DNA of 64,000 bases from Dicaeum eximium (lineage: Eukaryota > Chordata > Aves > Passeriformes > Dicaeidae), in contig VWZP01008346.1 of assembly GCA_013396995.1 (NCBI GenBank), positions 186,001 through 250,000 of the forward strand, given 5' to 3'. This document shows, in pieces, positions 47,086 to 59,900 of the stretch; within the stretch, counting starts at the first letter, position 1, and each line of letters opens with the position of its first letter. The notes beneath the pieces were generated by a model that saw only the letters and a list, made by a program, of their open reading frames with translations, searched no databases and was not told where the DNA came from. Position numbers and translations under genes: made by a program.

Positions 47086-50000
47086 GGTTTTCCTTTCATT
47101 CAGCAGGAGGCCCAGGTGACCTTACTAAGCAAGCAAATAAGCCTCATGATGTTAATTCATCTCCACAGAAACCAACTGCAGAGGTCTCCTGTTCTGCTTT
47201 CACTTCTTTAAACAGCAAATTCCTTTTATTAAAGGTGAAAGAGAACAGCCTGTTTTGGGAAGGATGTCCAATCCTTGATTGCTTTCAACATATCCTATTA
47301 TTTTATAGTAACTCAGCTGTAAAAACAAGGAGGGAGAAATCACTGATACATTTTTAAACTCCTGTTGAGGCCATAATCTCTCCTTTCTATTCCAAAATAA
47401 ATGGCTCTATAAGAAAGGGAAAAATAGGTACAACTGCCAGTACTTTCCAACTGCCAGGCATTTCTTTCTGGGCTTAAAATGGGGCTGGCACAGATCACAC
47501 ATTATGGCTCACTCCATGACAATCTTGTTCCTTACCAAGAGCCCTTGAAGAAATGTCATGGGGTTTGCTGTCAGGGCTTACACCTCCTCCCCCTCCCTGG
47601 TAGTTCCAGCCAAAGGATTTGTGGGGAAGGTGAAGGCAGTTTGACTTTTTTAAGTGTTTGAGAAGGGGAAAGTACAATGAACTCGTGTTTCATCCTCAAG
47701 AAACTCCAGATGAAGTGGCCTTCTGTATTGTGGCTGCTCCTGTTTATGTGGCTGCACCACCTGGATTATTTTGGAAGACATGAAAGAGGCCGACTCTTGT
47801 TGTTCTGGAATAGGTTTTTAAATTGGGGAAAAAACTTACAAAAAGGCATTTGGAGTAGTGTGTGACCTGTCTGGAAACTCCAGACCCATTCTAGCATTGA
47901 CTGATTCCTCCTTTGATCAGCAGTCTTTCTTAACCTTTGGAATAGATAGTGAGGGGGGATGTAAGAGCAAGCAAAGACAACGTTTGTATGGGCCAATTAA
48001 TTACTATAATTATAAACAGTAGGTAAGAGGAAAACTCAATTCAGTGCAATTAGTGGTTAGTCATTCTCTTAAAATGAGGAAATGATGCATACATCCTTTG
48101 AAAGCATTCTTGAACTACAGAAGTAATACTTTATAAGAAGACATAAACACTAAATGTTTCTGAGTACTGGATGTGAAGCAATACATCTTTAATTAAATGT
48201 ACTTTAAACCACTTAATAAGCATCCAAATTGCTGACAATCAAGAGCAGTCATAGCCTTTAAATTATTTTGCCTCTTAATTTAATCAATGATGTAAAAGGT
48301 AAAATATCTAAACTAAAGCAACTAAAACTTAAAGGGCTAGAAACAGCAAAGTTAAACCAAACAAAACATTTCTTGGCCTGCAATTTGTAATTTTATTTAT
48401 TTTCTTGATTCAGTAGCATAATATTATGGCATCTGTACAGCCCAAAGGATTTATACAAATGTGAATGTGAGAAAATTAATTATCAACAGTAACATATACT
48501 TGTGGAAACCATGTACAATTAGAGGCATTATTTTATTCATTCTTTGATCCAGTTACCAAGAGAAGCAATTTCTTCTGAGAATCCAGCCAGTCTTAAACAC
48601 TCCTAATCAAAAGAGCATGAACTTACTAGAAGAGAAGAGATATACATGGAATTAAATAAACAAATGTTAATCATATAGAGAGTTAAATAATAAAAAGGTG
48701 GATTTAAAAAGGAAAAAAAAAGGGGGGGGGGAATAGCAGATAAATTTCCCAGGGTTTTGTTCATTAAGATTATAACAAATGTTCATTAATGAAGATGTAT
48801 TATCTTTTTATTTCTTGGAGACAAAGCTTGTTGTGTAACATCAGTTCAGAGGAAAGAGACTCCCAGTGGCTGAGAAGTCTTCAGTGTAACACTGACATTT
48901 GAGAAAGCAGGAGGCTTAAACAGGAGGCACTGTGGGCTGGAAACATTGCTTAATTACAAAAATTGAAATGAAAGTTATACTGTTTCTGCAGTGATAACAC
49001 TTAAATGAAAGACAATAATGAAGCATTAAACCATGCCATTATAACATTTTATACTATAATATTTCCTGATCCTGTTACTGGTGGGACAGAGGAGCTAATG
49101 AAAATCTACTCATTTTTTGAGGCAAAAGCTATACCTGGATCTGGAAGCAGATACTGTGTGCAAGTACAGCTGGAAAGGCTGGACAAATATGTCCAGAAAG
49201 GGAACTTTCTTGGCTTTCAAAAATTCAGCTTTCTTGTGGCTTTCAAAAATTCTCCCAATTATTGAAAAACCAGGAAAAAAAAATCTGTCTCGGATGCCCT
49301 GGAGATGAATGCAATCATCCTTTTCAGTGTTGGCAGACACTTCCTTGGACTGAAACAGGTCAGAATTTTTTCCATTTAGGATGGAAAGTGGGGGAAAAGG
49401 GTCTTTCTGCAAAAGCACAACGCTATCTCACCAAGGTTTGATAACCAAACTTGTGCATGTTCCACACCTCCAAGCAGATGGCTGGCTTGTGAACAAGGCA
49501 GATAAGCAGGGGAGAGCAGGGTTCAGGGTGCCCAGAGGGCTGCACCAGCCCCCTGTAACAGCAGAAACCTCCCAGTAATGCCACGCCTCGAGTCAGGGCT
49601 TCCCTGCCACCAGCACCCAGCCACCAACATTTGATGTTGAAGGGATTGGTGCTTGCCAGGTGTCCTCAGCTACCCTCGGATGTCTGGCAGTGGGTTACCT
49701 GTCCTGTTGAGCAGCTTCACAGGGCTTTTGTGTGCCCAACTGACTGCACCTGCTGTGGAAAGGAGCTGGAGCTGAATCAGCATTGATCTGGTAGGCTGTT
49801 TTAAAGCTTCCATGGCCATCAGATAGCTTACATCACACTCAGCCTATTAGTTAATTGGTGTAAAACCTATTAGCTCATCAGTGTTGTGAAAGGCAGGAAT
49901 TGGCTCAGCAGGAAAATACCATCTTAGCCTCTGCAGTAATCTGCTTTCTTGGTCTGCTCCTCAGCCTCATAGCATTGCTGGAGCTCACAGGCAGTGAATG

Positions 50001-53000
50001 GGCAGCAGGAGCTGCTGCTGGGGTTCTCAGCTGGGAGCTGTTTGCTCTCATGCCTTTGTGTTTGCATGGGACTGGCTGCACCCTGTTTGTTCAGTGGAGA
50101 AGGAAAGTCTGCTTGTGACAAAGCCAAGGGCACTGGACCAGCTGTTGCTGTGCAGAGAAAGCAGAGAGGGGCATTTGCTGCTTTCCTCATTTCCTACTTT
50201 CACTAAGATGGTGGGAGGTACCTCCTGACAGGATGAGAAGGGGGCTTGTCTCCCTCAGCCTGCACTGCACCAAGGAGCCCTTTGCATATTTGCACAGATG
50301 GTTCAGAAAGCTCCAGCTCTGAGTATCCAAGTGAGTCTTTTTTCCTGCAGAAGAATCTGAAGCTGTATCTGGTGCTTTTCCAGTCAGTAAAATTAGGAAC
50401 TCACGAGCATGCAAAGCATTGGAGGACAATCACCTTCCCCCACTGGCTCTGTAAATCAACCCTGGGTGCTGACAGGAAGGCTGCCAGGCAAAAGAAACAG
50501 GGCTGCCTCCCTAAGGACAGATAGCCAGGCTTCCTCTCTCTACACACACTTCCTTTTCAAAACCAACCATTCTCGGTCAACATCAAAAAATATACAACAT
50601 TCTCATTGATCTTTTTTGTGTTATTATTAGAACAATTATTTTTACATCAAGTAAGCAGACTTTAGCCTCCCTAATTGTGGCCTAAACATGGAAATCACAG
50701 AAACTGAGGAATCAAAATTGACATAACAACAGAGCATGAAAATTATTTTAAATGCAGTCAGACAAGTTCAGAGTTACAGTTCAGAGATTCATATTCTATC
50801 TTTACAGAGCTTGTACCAAGGGAGATTTGACTATCTTCAGGAAAAGTCATACAGCCTACTCTTAAAAAATATTGGTAAGGTGGGAATCAAAGGGGAGGTA
50901 AAAAGACAAGGCAAACCTGTTGTGTACCAGTTGTGTACTGAAGAAATTACATTTCTCTTTGCCTTTTTGACTAGTAATGAGAATCACCCCCATATTGCCT
51001 TAAAGCTGAATTAGTCCAGCACTGCAGAGAAGCTTGTGGTTATCCTTTCATGATGACACCATCATGGACTGTATCATGTCCTTGTTTTGGTCTGTCATAT
51101 CAAAGCTTATCTGATGGTCCATGTGCAGGAAAGAGCCAGGGAGAAAATTTTTTACTGGAGCAAGTTTTCCATTTCATCTCAGCAGCTTTCACTTCTTCAC
51201 TGGCTCCTAGTGGTAATACTAAGGAAGAAATAAATTCTGTGCTCCATACAGGTCTGCTCTTCATCTAAGTCCTGCAACTTCAGTAAAAAGTTTCCATAAC
51301 TAGAGTATAAGTGATCTTGGGTTTTGATTTTGCGGAAAATCCTATTTATTGACATCTGGGGATGCCCATAAGCAGAGGGAGAGTCAGGTCCATGAAAACT
51401 TGGAGAGTAGGTTTTGGAGCAGAGTTGGAAAACTTCCCTTCTTAAACTTACCACTGCAAGGTTGTCACCTTTCTGGTGTTTAGAGAGTGGAGGAACCAGT
51501 ACTTTAATATTTCCTTATTTTGCAGAAAAGTAACTGGTAAACCAACAGGGATCATTCACTTAAAAGCTCCCCCATGTCTGTGTGGCTTTGCTGGGCACTG
51601 GACATGCTCCATACTGTAGTATTATCTGCCATTACAAAACATTCTGAGGAGAACAAGGGCACTGAGTGAAATGTAACATTTTTGATTAGATTGCCAGGAG
51701 GGGGAGTTTATTAGGACTGGCTGGCAAAGAAAACTCTCAGTGTTAAGCTTCTGTTAATAAACTTTGCATGCTTTCTGCTTTATGAGCATGAAGCAAGGAA
51801 AAAAGAGGGATTCTTTTATTGCAGATATTTGCAGTCTAATTTTTCAGGCCAGAAGATAGTCTGAATGATCTTAATTATAAATATAGAACCAAAGTGAAGC
51901 ACAAATCACAGAGGGTCCAGTAACTCTGTTTTCAATGGATCGGCTTCTCAGACAGTATCCTTTGGTTGAGGCTTTTCAGATTACTTAACTAGGTTGAAAA
52001 CAAAATGTTCTTTCACAATGTATTTTTGGTTTGAAAGGGGATTGGTAGCTTTCTTCTGTGGGCTTGAAGCCTGCTGAGCTGCATGTACTGTACTCTCTCA
52101 AAGCTTGGTTCTTTGCAACTCTGAGAATAAAATACTGGACTTTGCTCCCATTGACTGACTGAAATAGAATAATCTATGATGCCTGAATAAGTCTAAATGA
52201 AATAATAATATCCTTATTAGTGAAAACCAGATTGTTGATACGATAATGGAGCAGATTTATTGTCATCTCCTTGGACTAGTCTGCTGAAACAGCCTGCTGT
52301 TTTATTTAATCTCATATCAGAGGAATTGTAGGCTGGTAAACCATCATTAAAGAACATTTGGAATGATGGATGAAAATGTCAGCTTTCCCAACATAATCAA
52401 TCAATATCTCATTAAAACATATTATTTATGTTTCTTATAATGGAACCTGCAGGGGTTTCCAGAGGAAAATGGAGACATCAGCTGTTGTTGGAAGATGAAA
52501 TGAGATATACTATAGTTTATGAATTAATAAATGCATATAAAAATACTTATCCACACTATCAATTGTCCTTTACCATTTTACAAATAAATCGAGTGCCTTG
52601 GCTTTCCTCTTGCTGTGTATGGCAGCACTTTGTTATGTTCATTTTGTTAGTAATAATTCAGTGAGAAAAATATTAAAAAAGCATGTAGGAAAGGCCATTT
52701 TGCAAATTATTTCCAAGACATGGTGTGGGGAAAAGCCCTTGAATGCAAATTAATAAGAAAGACTCTACTGTTCTGTTGCTTTTTGCCAAGGACAACTTTT
52801 GTCCCTGTTAGTCCCCATGCAGACAAATCAATGCATTTCTTTAACTACAACAGAGTTCCATTTTAAGGGTGCTTTCTACTGTATGCTGGCTCAAAGGTGA
52901 ATGAAACCTTGATTTATGTGGTTGTGGTGCTGCTGTAGTTCATGCTCACAATTGCAGCTGTTGCCTCACTTTAACTACATTTGAGGATCACTTTATGCTT

Positions 53001-53072
53001 CAACTCCTAAACATCACTAAAAGAAAATGAATAGTAAATGACTGCCATGTGTACAACAGACCAACTCATATT
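47086..53072. other. AT-rich non-coding region
   Basis: About 6 kb without recognisable coding exons; it may be intergenic or part of a KIAA0319 5' intron. An A-run followed by a G-run sits at 48713-48731. Short frames near 49900-50520 on both strands lack any domain. Confidence 0.4.
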
Positions 53073-53537
53073 TCAGATGAAAATGAAGACAAAATGTAGC
53101 TTTGATTTGCCTGTGGAATTACCATTAGCTGCATCACTGGCAGAAGGGAGTTGGCCACAGGAAACAGTTCCTATCTGTTCAGCAGCCAGTGCAAAAGAAA
53201 AACTGTCATAGTTGATCTTTATCAGGTCATCTTCACTGCACCAAATCAGTGACAAATGTGTATGTTGGTCAGCTAGAGGTGCTTTGAATTCCTGATCCTA
53301 TATGGGCTCTGGGCACAATGCACTCCCAAAATTTGTTTCTGATTTTATTTTACCACAGGCAATGCTGGCTGTGAAGGGAAAACCAACAGTCTCTACAAGC
53401 TGTTCGCTTTCCAGGTAACAGCCTGTGTGTATGGCAAACTTCTTTTCAATTTTCTTTGATTCATAAAACTTCACCTTAGTGTATGTGAAGTGAGGATCTG
53501 TATACACAAAACAGCAATTTTGGCTTGGTTGGTGCAT
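53073..53537 (-). pseudogene. Unidentified open frame with one internal stop, possibly a decayed coding sequence
   Basis: On the minus strand one frame runs 53537-53073. It is interrupted only by a TAG (CCCATATAG, near 53296-53299) and a short ATG-less stretch. The two halves, about 79 and 60 codons or more, are in the same frame and have protein-like composition (for example HTGCYLESEQLVETVGFPF and SLIWCSEDDLIKINYDSFSF). I cannot name the family. Upstream the frame is closed by TGA. It could be a retrocopy remnant, part of a lineage-specific gene with an unusual splice, or chance. Confidence 0.3.
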
Positions 53538-54022
53538 GGTTCTTGGGAGAAAAGGTTTTCAGAGCACAGCACAGATTTTAAAGACATCACTACTTACATA
53601 TATCCTAAAGAAGGAGAAAAAAGATCACTTCTTTATGCAATGATGACATAAATTACATTATCAAATCCCCTAGTCCAATCATAAAAACAATCACAATATT
53701 TTCACACTTACTCAGAAATCTATCAGTGAGCTACTACAAAAGTGGTTATGCAGATTCTATGTCTTCTGAAATTACAGTGATACTGTCTTCAGATTAAATA
53801 AAGGTACACTTTATGGCAGCTGGAGGAGTCACTGGAAGGCAGAAAAGATGTCCAAATCTCAGCAGTGATGTCCAGAGCAGAAACGTGAATATATTATAAA
53901 AAATGGCAGAAGTGAGAAAACGTTTGGTTTCTGTCAACAAACCAGAGAATGCACATATATGTCTGCTTTAGTACCTATCTCTGAAGGGCACACATGCATC
54001 ACAAAATGTCTGAAAATCACAT

Positions 54023-54759
54023 TTGGGGAATTTTTCTCATTCATTCTTCTCATGTGAAGGAAAAGAGAATGAAAGGTTGTATTATTATGTTCTCTCTCAC
54101 CAGTTTTCTAGGGGAAAAAAATCTTTAATCCCTAAGGAACTGTTCAATCAGCTTTATGGTAACAATGAGACTGATACTGCCCTGGAGAACCTGTATGAGA
54201 TGTAAAAATACTGGATGAGGCCATCTTGCATAGCCAGACCTTTTCAGTAGGACTATAGCATCAGGTTCTCTTTTATCAGATAAGAAATGCATCAGCAATA
54301 GGAGACACACAGTCTACCTTTTCTAGTCATCAGAATACTTTTCCACAAACACTCAGGTTTTTTGAAGAGGCATGTTTATCTTTTCTCCAAGCTTCATTTT
54401 GACAATATTGTAAAGACTTCTAAGCGACCTGAGGATTCAGTAAAGTTGTTCCTGTCTCTTTGGCAGTATTATGCTTTGCCAGCAAATGAGTCACTTTCAA
54501 TAAATATGCCATTCAACTTCAAAAAAACACGGAATAATGTTAGTCTGATCCATTTAGTTGAATTTTGTTTATTTGTCTGAGCACAGGACAATTAAAAAAG
54601 CACCAGCAGTGTGTGGGTTTTGGAAAGAAAAATCTGGGCAGCACTGATAACATTGAGGCAATCAGTGAAGCCAAATTTCATTCTGCTGCAAAGAAAGGCA
54701 AGGTTTTAAATAAATACAAATTGAAAGCATACGGCAATCAAAAACTATATCAGAAATGA
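54023..54759 (+). pseudogene. Series of plus-strand open frames, possibly a decayed coding sequence
   Basis: Three consecutive frames (54023-54205, 54362-54580, 54565-54759) follow each other on one strand with stops and frame changes between them. They read as protein-like segments, for example KELFNQLYGNNETDTALENL, WQYYALPANESLSINMPF and STDNIEAISEAKFHSAAKKG. None begins with a good ATG context and no splice signals join them. The pattern suggests a mutated retrocopy, but the parent is not recognised and chance is not excluded. Confidence 0.25.
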
Positions 54760-54762
54760 AAA

Positions 54763-56417
54763 CTGTTGAGAATCCACAGGTATCAATATTCCTTTTAATA
54801 TGTTAATATTTCACTTTTAGTGAACGAAAACTATTCATTTAACCACAATGCATTCTTCAGAAAAGTTGGCACAGAGAAATAGAAGCTTTCATGTTTATTG
54901 TTATTAAACTAGGAATAAGCTCCAAACAGAGTTACCAGATAGGGTTTTTTAAGTTGTTGGGGTTTTTTGTTTGTTTGTTTGTTTTGGTTTTTAATAGTCC
55001 TAAAGAGATTAAATGTCAGAACTTTTTTATTCAGTGGTCACTGAATAAAAGCAAAAAGGAAGTGGGACAGTGGATCCAAGGAGCAGAGAGATTGAAAGTC
55101 ATTTTGGGGTGGGAGTTCTGCCAGATGCAATTAGATAATGTCTTATTCCTCTGTGGGATGTTATTTGGTGAGAAATACTTCAAGGTATTGCTATTTTTCA
55201 TAATTTGCTATATGGCTTATAGTTAAAGCTAGGTTGCTACTTTATCATTAGACTGCAGAAATAAATGCATGGCCTTCATCTTTAATAGAAACAAGTGAGG
55301 TTTTAATTAACTTTTGAAAGAGTGGATGGTAAAAGAAGGCAGAATTGGATGGTGAGCTTTGAGACTACTCAAGAGCTGCCCCAGACATATTCAGGGCACA
55401 GATATGAAACAGGTGAGTATCATCCTAAGACAGTTAATGTGGTAAAAAGCTTTCATAAATATTTTACAAATGGTTTGAGAATTTAGTAGTCTGCACTAAA
55501 TGTTTGTGCTAAAGTATATTCTGCAGTAAGATAAAGAAACAAGATAGCACCAGCTTTGATACTTATATTCATTACATGTATTATCTGTATGAGCCCACAA
55601 TATTTCAGATCCAGTGTCTTTTTTATAATGAGTGTCTTTTCTGTAATCGATTTTAAAAATAAGCTTTCTAAGTAAAAATATATTATTTGTATGAGCCATT
55701 GATACTTCAGATAAAATGTCTTCTTTATGGATCTCTTTTTTTATATTACAAGTGTCTTTTGAATAATTGATTTTCACAAATAAGCATTTTAAGTAAAAAT
55801 ACTAGAATATAAATATTTACTACTTTATATTATTTCTATAAATAAGTTTGTGACTAATTTGGCTAGGAAGAAACCATCCATTTTTGCAGTTAGTGGGTAT
55901 GTAGTCTGCAACATTGAATGAAAGCAAAAGTATGCACTATTTTATGCTGGAAGCTATCAATAATATGTGCCTAATATATTGTATTGAATGAAAGACTACA
56001 TAAATCAGTTGTACAAGGGATTGTACAATGCTTTTAGTGAATTTCTAGAGAGTCATAAAACCTATAAATCAAAATATATTTTATCAATTCAGTGTCACTG
56101 GGTTGAATTAATTGTATTTGCCTGAATAAAATTAGTGATGTGTTTTTAATACTTGGATTTAAAACAAATATTCAGAATTACATATTTTATGTTTATAATG
56201 CTAAAAGATAACTATTAGTTAGTTAGTGGATACTGTGCATCCACAACTGTGTGCCAACCTAGTTTGATTCAAAGCTGAAGTCTCTGGAATTGAATTGTGA
56301 GAGTAAGAGAAGATTAAGAGACCAGAGTGCCCTGAAGAAGGATTTCCACAGACTAGCTGGGTAGACTTTTCAGGTCATTTCCAGTGACTATTTGAGGAGT
56401 ACAGGTTTTAACTGTGA
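54763..56417. other. AT-rich non-coding region with a GTTT microsatellite
   Basis: A TTTG/GTTT repeat lies at about 54965-54984. At 55560-55800 blocks with TTATTTGTATGAGCC and GTGTCTTTT recur about 110 bp apart, suggesting an old local duplication. No coding signal was seen. Confidence 0.45.
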
Positions 56418-56939
56418 TGTGTGACTTTGGCTGGATGCCATGCACCCACTATACTGCTCCATCGCTCCTGATCTCAGCAGGACAATGGGTGGGGGAGAAA
56501 TTAAGCGGGAAGGAAGCTTGTGGGATAACATAAAGGCAATTTAATAAAGGTCATACAGAAGCAAAGAAAACAAGAGATTTATTCTCTACTTCCAATCAGC
56601 AGGTTATACCTACCTCCTTGCTCTGAAAAACCAATGTTGTAATAACAAATGCCCCTCTCTTCTCCCCACTCTCACCCTTTGTTTTGTTTGCAAACCATAT
56701 TAATATGGTATGGGACATCCTTTCAGCTGTCCTGACTCTGTCCCCTCCTAAGGTCTTGCTTGTCCCCAGCCCACTGGTGAGTGGGGAATGTTGAGAGGCA
56801 ATGCTGGTGCTGTGCCAGCCCTGCTCAGCAGGACCCAAGCACAGGTGAGTTATCAGCACCCTCCAGGCTCCAGCACAGAGCAGAGCTTGGTGGGGACTGC
56901 TGTGGGGAAATGACCTCCAGCTCAGCCAGAGCCAGTGCA
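56418..56939. mobile_element. Near-complete solo-type avian ERV LTR
   Basis: The element spans about 520 bp with TG...CA ends: TGTGTGACTTTGGCTGGATG at the left and GCTCAGCCAGAGCCAGTGCA at the right. AGAGATTTATTCTCTACTTC and CCTCCTAAGGTCTTGCTTGT inside match a songbird LTR as I remember it. No internal retroviral sequence is attached and I could not find a clear target-site duplication. The short frames over this area belong to the LTR. Confidence 0.6.
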
Positions 56940-59900
56940 TCAACAAATGATGCTCTTCAGCTCAGACCAGCCATTTGGAAATGGAAAGCAATTCTGTGGT
57001 GGGAAAGAGCCTACAGACATGCAGAGATGCTCTAATTTATGCTCCATCAAAGGACACAACTCTCTGGCTGGAGTATTTCCAGTGAAAGAATCCAGCTTTG
57101 AACAAACTTCCAGCTGGGTACAGCTGTCAGTAATTATTAATCTCATTGTAGATATGGAACACCATGGAATCAGTAACCCATATTTCTGTCTCAGAGAGGT
57201 AGAAGTTGTTCTAACTCTAGAATGAATTGCTGTGGTCTTATCTTCTCCAGTACTGATTTGTTCTGTTCCTCTTGATAAAATAACATAAAGTGCAAGAGGG
57301 CAGAGCACAGTATCATTTCTGTGTGGAATAGTACTTTCAAATCCCAAGCAAGTGCTTTAATACCATACTGTTCAGGTGAAAATTGCAAAGTGTTTATCTT
57401 CACTACTAGTTTGGCACAATTGCTAGGGTTAGCACTTGGTTTATGGTGTTGATGACAAAAAATTAAATGCAGTATAGTCTATGATTTCAAGATTTCAAGG
57501 AAGACAGTTCAAAAATATGGGAGAATAACACGTTTTCTCTGAGCCTCACTGAAAAGAAAAGCTATTTTAATACTTAGACCAGCTACCCATGAACTTCACA
57601 GAATATAAAAACATTTGACAGCAAATGTGATATTTCTTCACATACATTTCCAAGCAAAACTTTAAACTGAAAACCAAAGAAATGTTTCTAATGCAAGGAT
57701 AGTAGGATCTGCCTCTTGATTTTATGAAAACTATAAGCAAGTCATGGCACATGTTGTGGGACTGATACAGAGAAATCCTCATTCTGATAAAGGCAGAAGT
57801 TTCGAAGCTCCAGATTCAGAGTCAGTAAGCAGGTGGTTTTCCTTGCATGTGTATTTTGCTAAGATTGAGTCATAATAAGAGTTTTTAATTTTACTTGGCT
57901 TGATTTGATGGAACCTTTATGCTCATTACAGAGAATCTGTAGAAAAGCCAGTTCGAGAGAAAAAGAAGAAACTTTACATCACTTACCAACATATTTGTAT
58001 TAGGCACAGTGTAAACATATAAACTGAAAGTATACATTTTTTAATTGTACTGTATTTTATTTCAACAGCATTGAAACAGCATTGAATTTTTAAAATGCGA
58101 TGTTGTCTAGTCACTGCCATGTGTCAAAGGTCATCAGTATTGTCTACTCTGTGGAACAGCTTGGAGATATCACAAAAGCTGAAGACCTTAGAGATCTGAG
58201 TTGTTTCCACTTGAAATTCTATGCAGCTAATGACTGATTACTGGTTATTTGAATAGTGAGAACAACATACTTATGACTTAATAAATGTTTATGAGTAAAG
58301 ATGATGTTTTAGCAATGGTTAGTTTAACATTCAGCTAGTGATTAACATATGCCACATGTGCTTCATTGCCACAATCACTAGGAGAGATGCCTTTAATGAA
58401 ATAAAAATATCAATTTTATCATAATAGTAAGTCCATGCTATATTCATGGTATCTCACATATTTTCATTTGTTTGTATTATTTCGCACTGAATAAAACAAT
58501 TCCATCTGTTCATGTTGTGTTTCCTGGGAACTTGTTCTCGACCATTTGTCAGCTGGTTGCTGTTTTTTTGGGAAGGATGCTCGTCATAAATCCAGTAAAA
58601 GTTATTGAGTTCTGACTCCTGGCTCAGCTCGTAGGTGTGTGTGCACTGTCCCTGCTCTGACACGGTGTGCTACGATGAGCACACAGACCTTCCTACCTCC
58701 AACGCTCTTTAAGATGCTTTTGCAGAAATGATTTATGGGAACCCATGAAGTCAGACATTGCTGGTTTAAAGAGGGAGTTGCACACCCCTCTCTAGGGCTC
58801 TGTGTGCAACCACTGTTGCTGGTACAGAGCTAAAGCATGCTGCTTCTCCTCCTGAAAATATTCTGGATGTTAGGACCACAATATGTATAAACTGATAACA
58901 CATAACAGAAGCCTTGCTACTGGCATAGACCTAGAAGGAATTAACCCAGGATATCCTTCTAACATCCAAGCATTGGCAGGAACAGGATACTGGGTCAGAA
59001 CTGTGTTACTCTCTCGCAGCAGTGTGAAATCAATACTTTTGTTTTCAGCCATAATCTTAAATGTAAGAAAGTCTAATGGGAACACTGTATACTTTCAGTC
59101 CTCCAGGCACTCAAAGTGAGTACTGCTTTTCTCTTCTTGCCTTTCAGAACCTGCTTGATCGTTGCCAGATGCAAAGATGCTGGTAGCACAATCTTGCTGA
59201 GTTATGATATATTTAGAAAAAAATCTTGTAATTGTAGCAGTTTAAAAGCCTGGACTGTTACTATAAGCACCACTTCTGGATTACATTTGGTACCACTTTC
59301 TCAAAATAAATATTTTCAGGAGGCCCTGCAGTTAAGTGCATCATTATGATTAATTTATGCAGAATGAAGCAGCCTTTTTAATTGATAATGATTAGCGAAC
59401 TTTCTAAATCTGTAAAACTTCAGTAGGCTTAAGCTTTCAATATATAGAGCACAGTCTATTTTTACACCACAGGCTTCCATTTAACAGAACAGGAAATATC
59501 TCATCCTGAAACTGCTGATGCTGCAAGCTCCAAAAAAAAAAGGCTTTTACTTCACCTACAGTGCAGCAGGAGTGTCAGCCCATATCAGTTTTTATCTGAC
59601 CAGAAAGCAAAACCTAAGAATTTTTATCACAGGATTATCTAGAAATGAACCAAAAACTTCTTGCTGAAGTTGACAATCTTGACCCAAAATTACCTTGAGA
59701 TCAGTGATTAAACAGAGAAGAAATGAGGGTGGGTACAAGTAAATTTAGCTTTACCTTTTTTTGTTTTCTACCATCTAATTATGACCACTGCCTGTTTTGT
59801 ACTTATATTTGATTAAACACTTCTTGTGTAAGGTCCAGTAATTTGACCAATTTCTCAACCTAAGCTTTGGAAATTTGGAAGGTAAATACATAATTATTTA

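Noticed and set aside
56596..56946. 116-codon minus-strand frame
   Set aside because: It lies within the 56418-56939 LTR and is not a gene.
58454..58663. 69-codon minus-strand frame with protein-like text (YELSQESELNNFYW)
   Set aside because: Too short, with no splice partners or family match; kept only as a weak curiosity.
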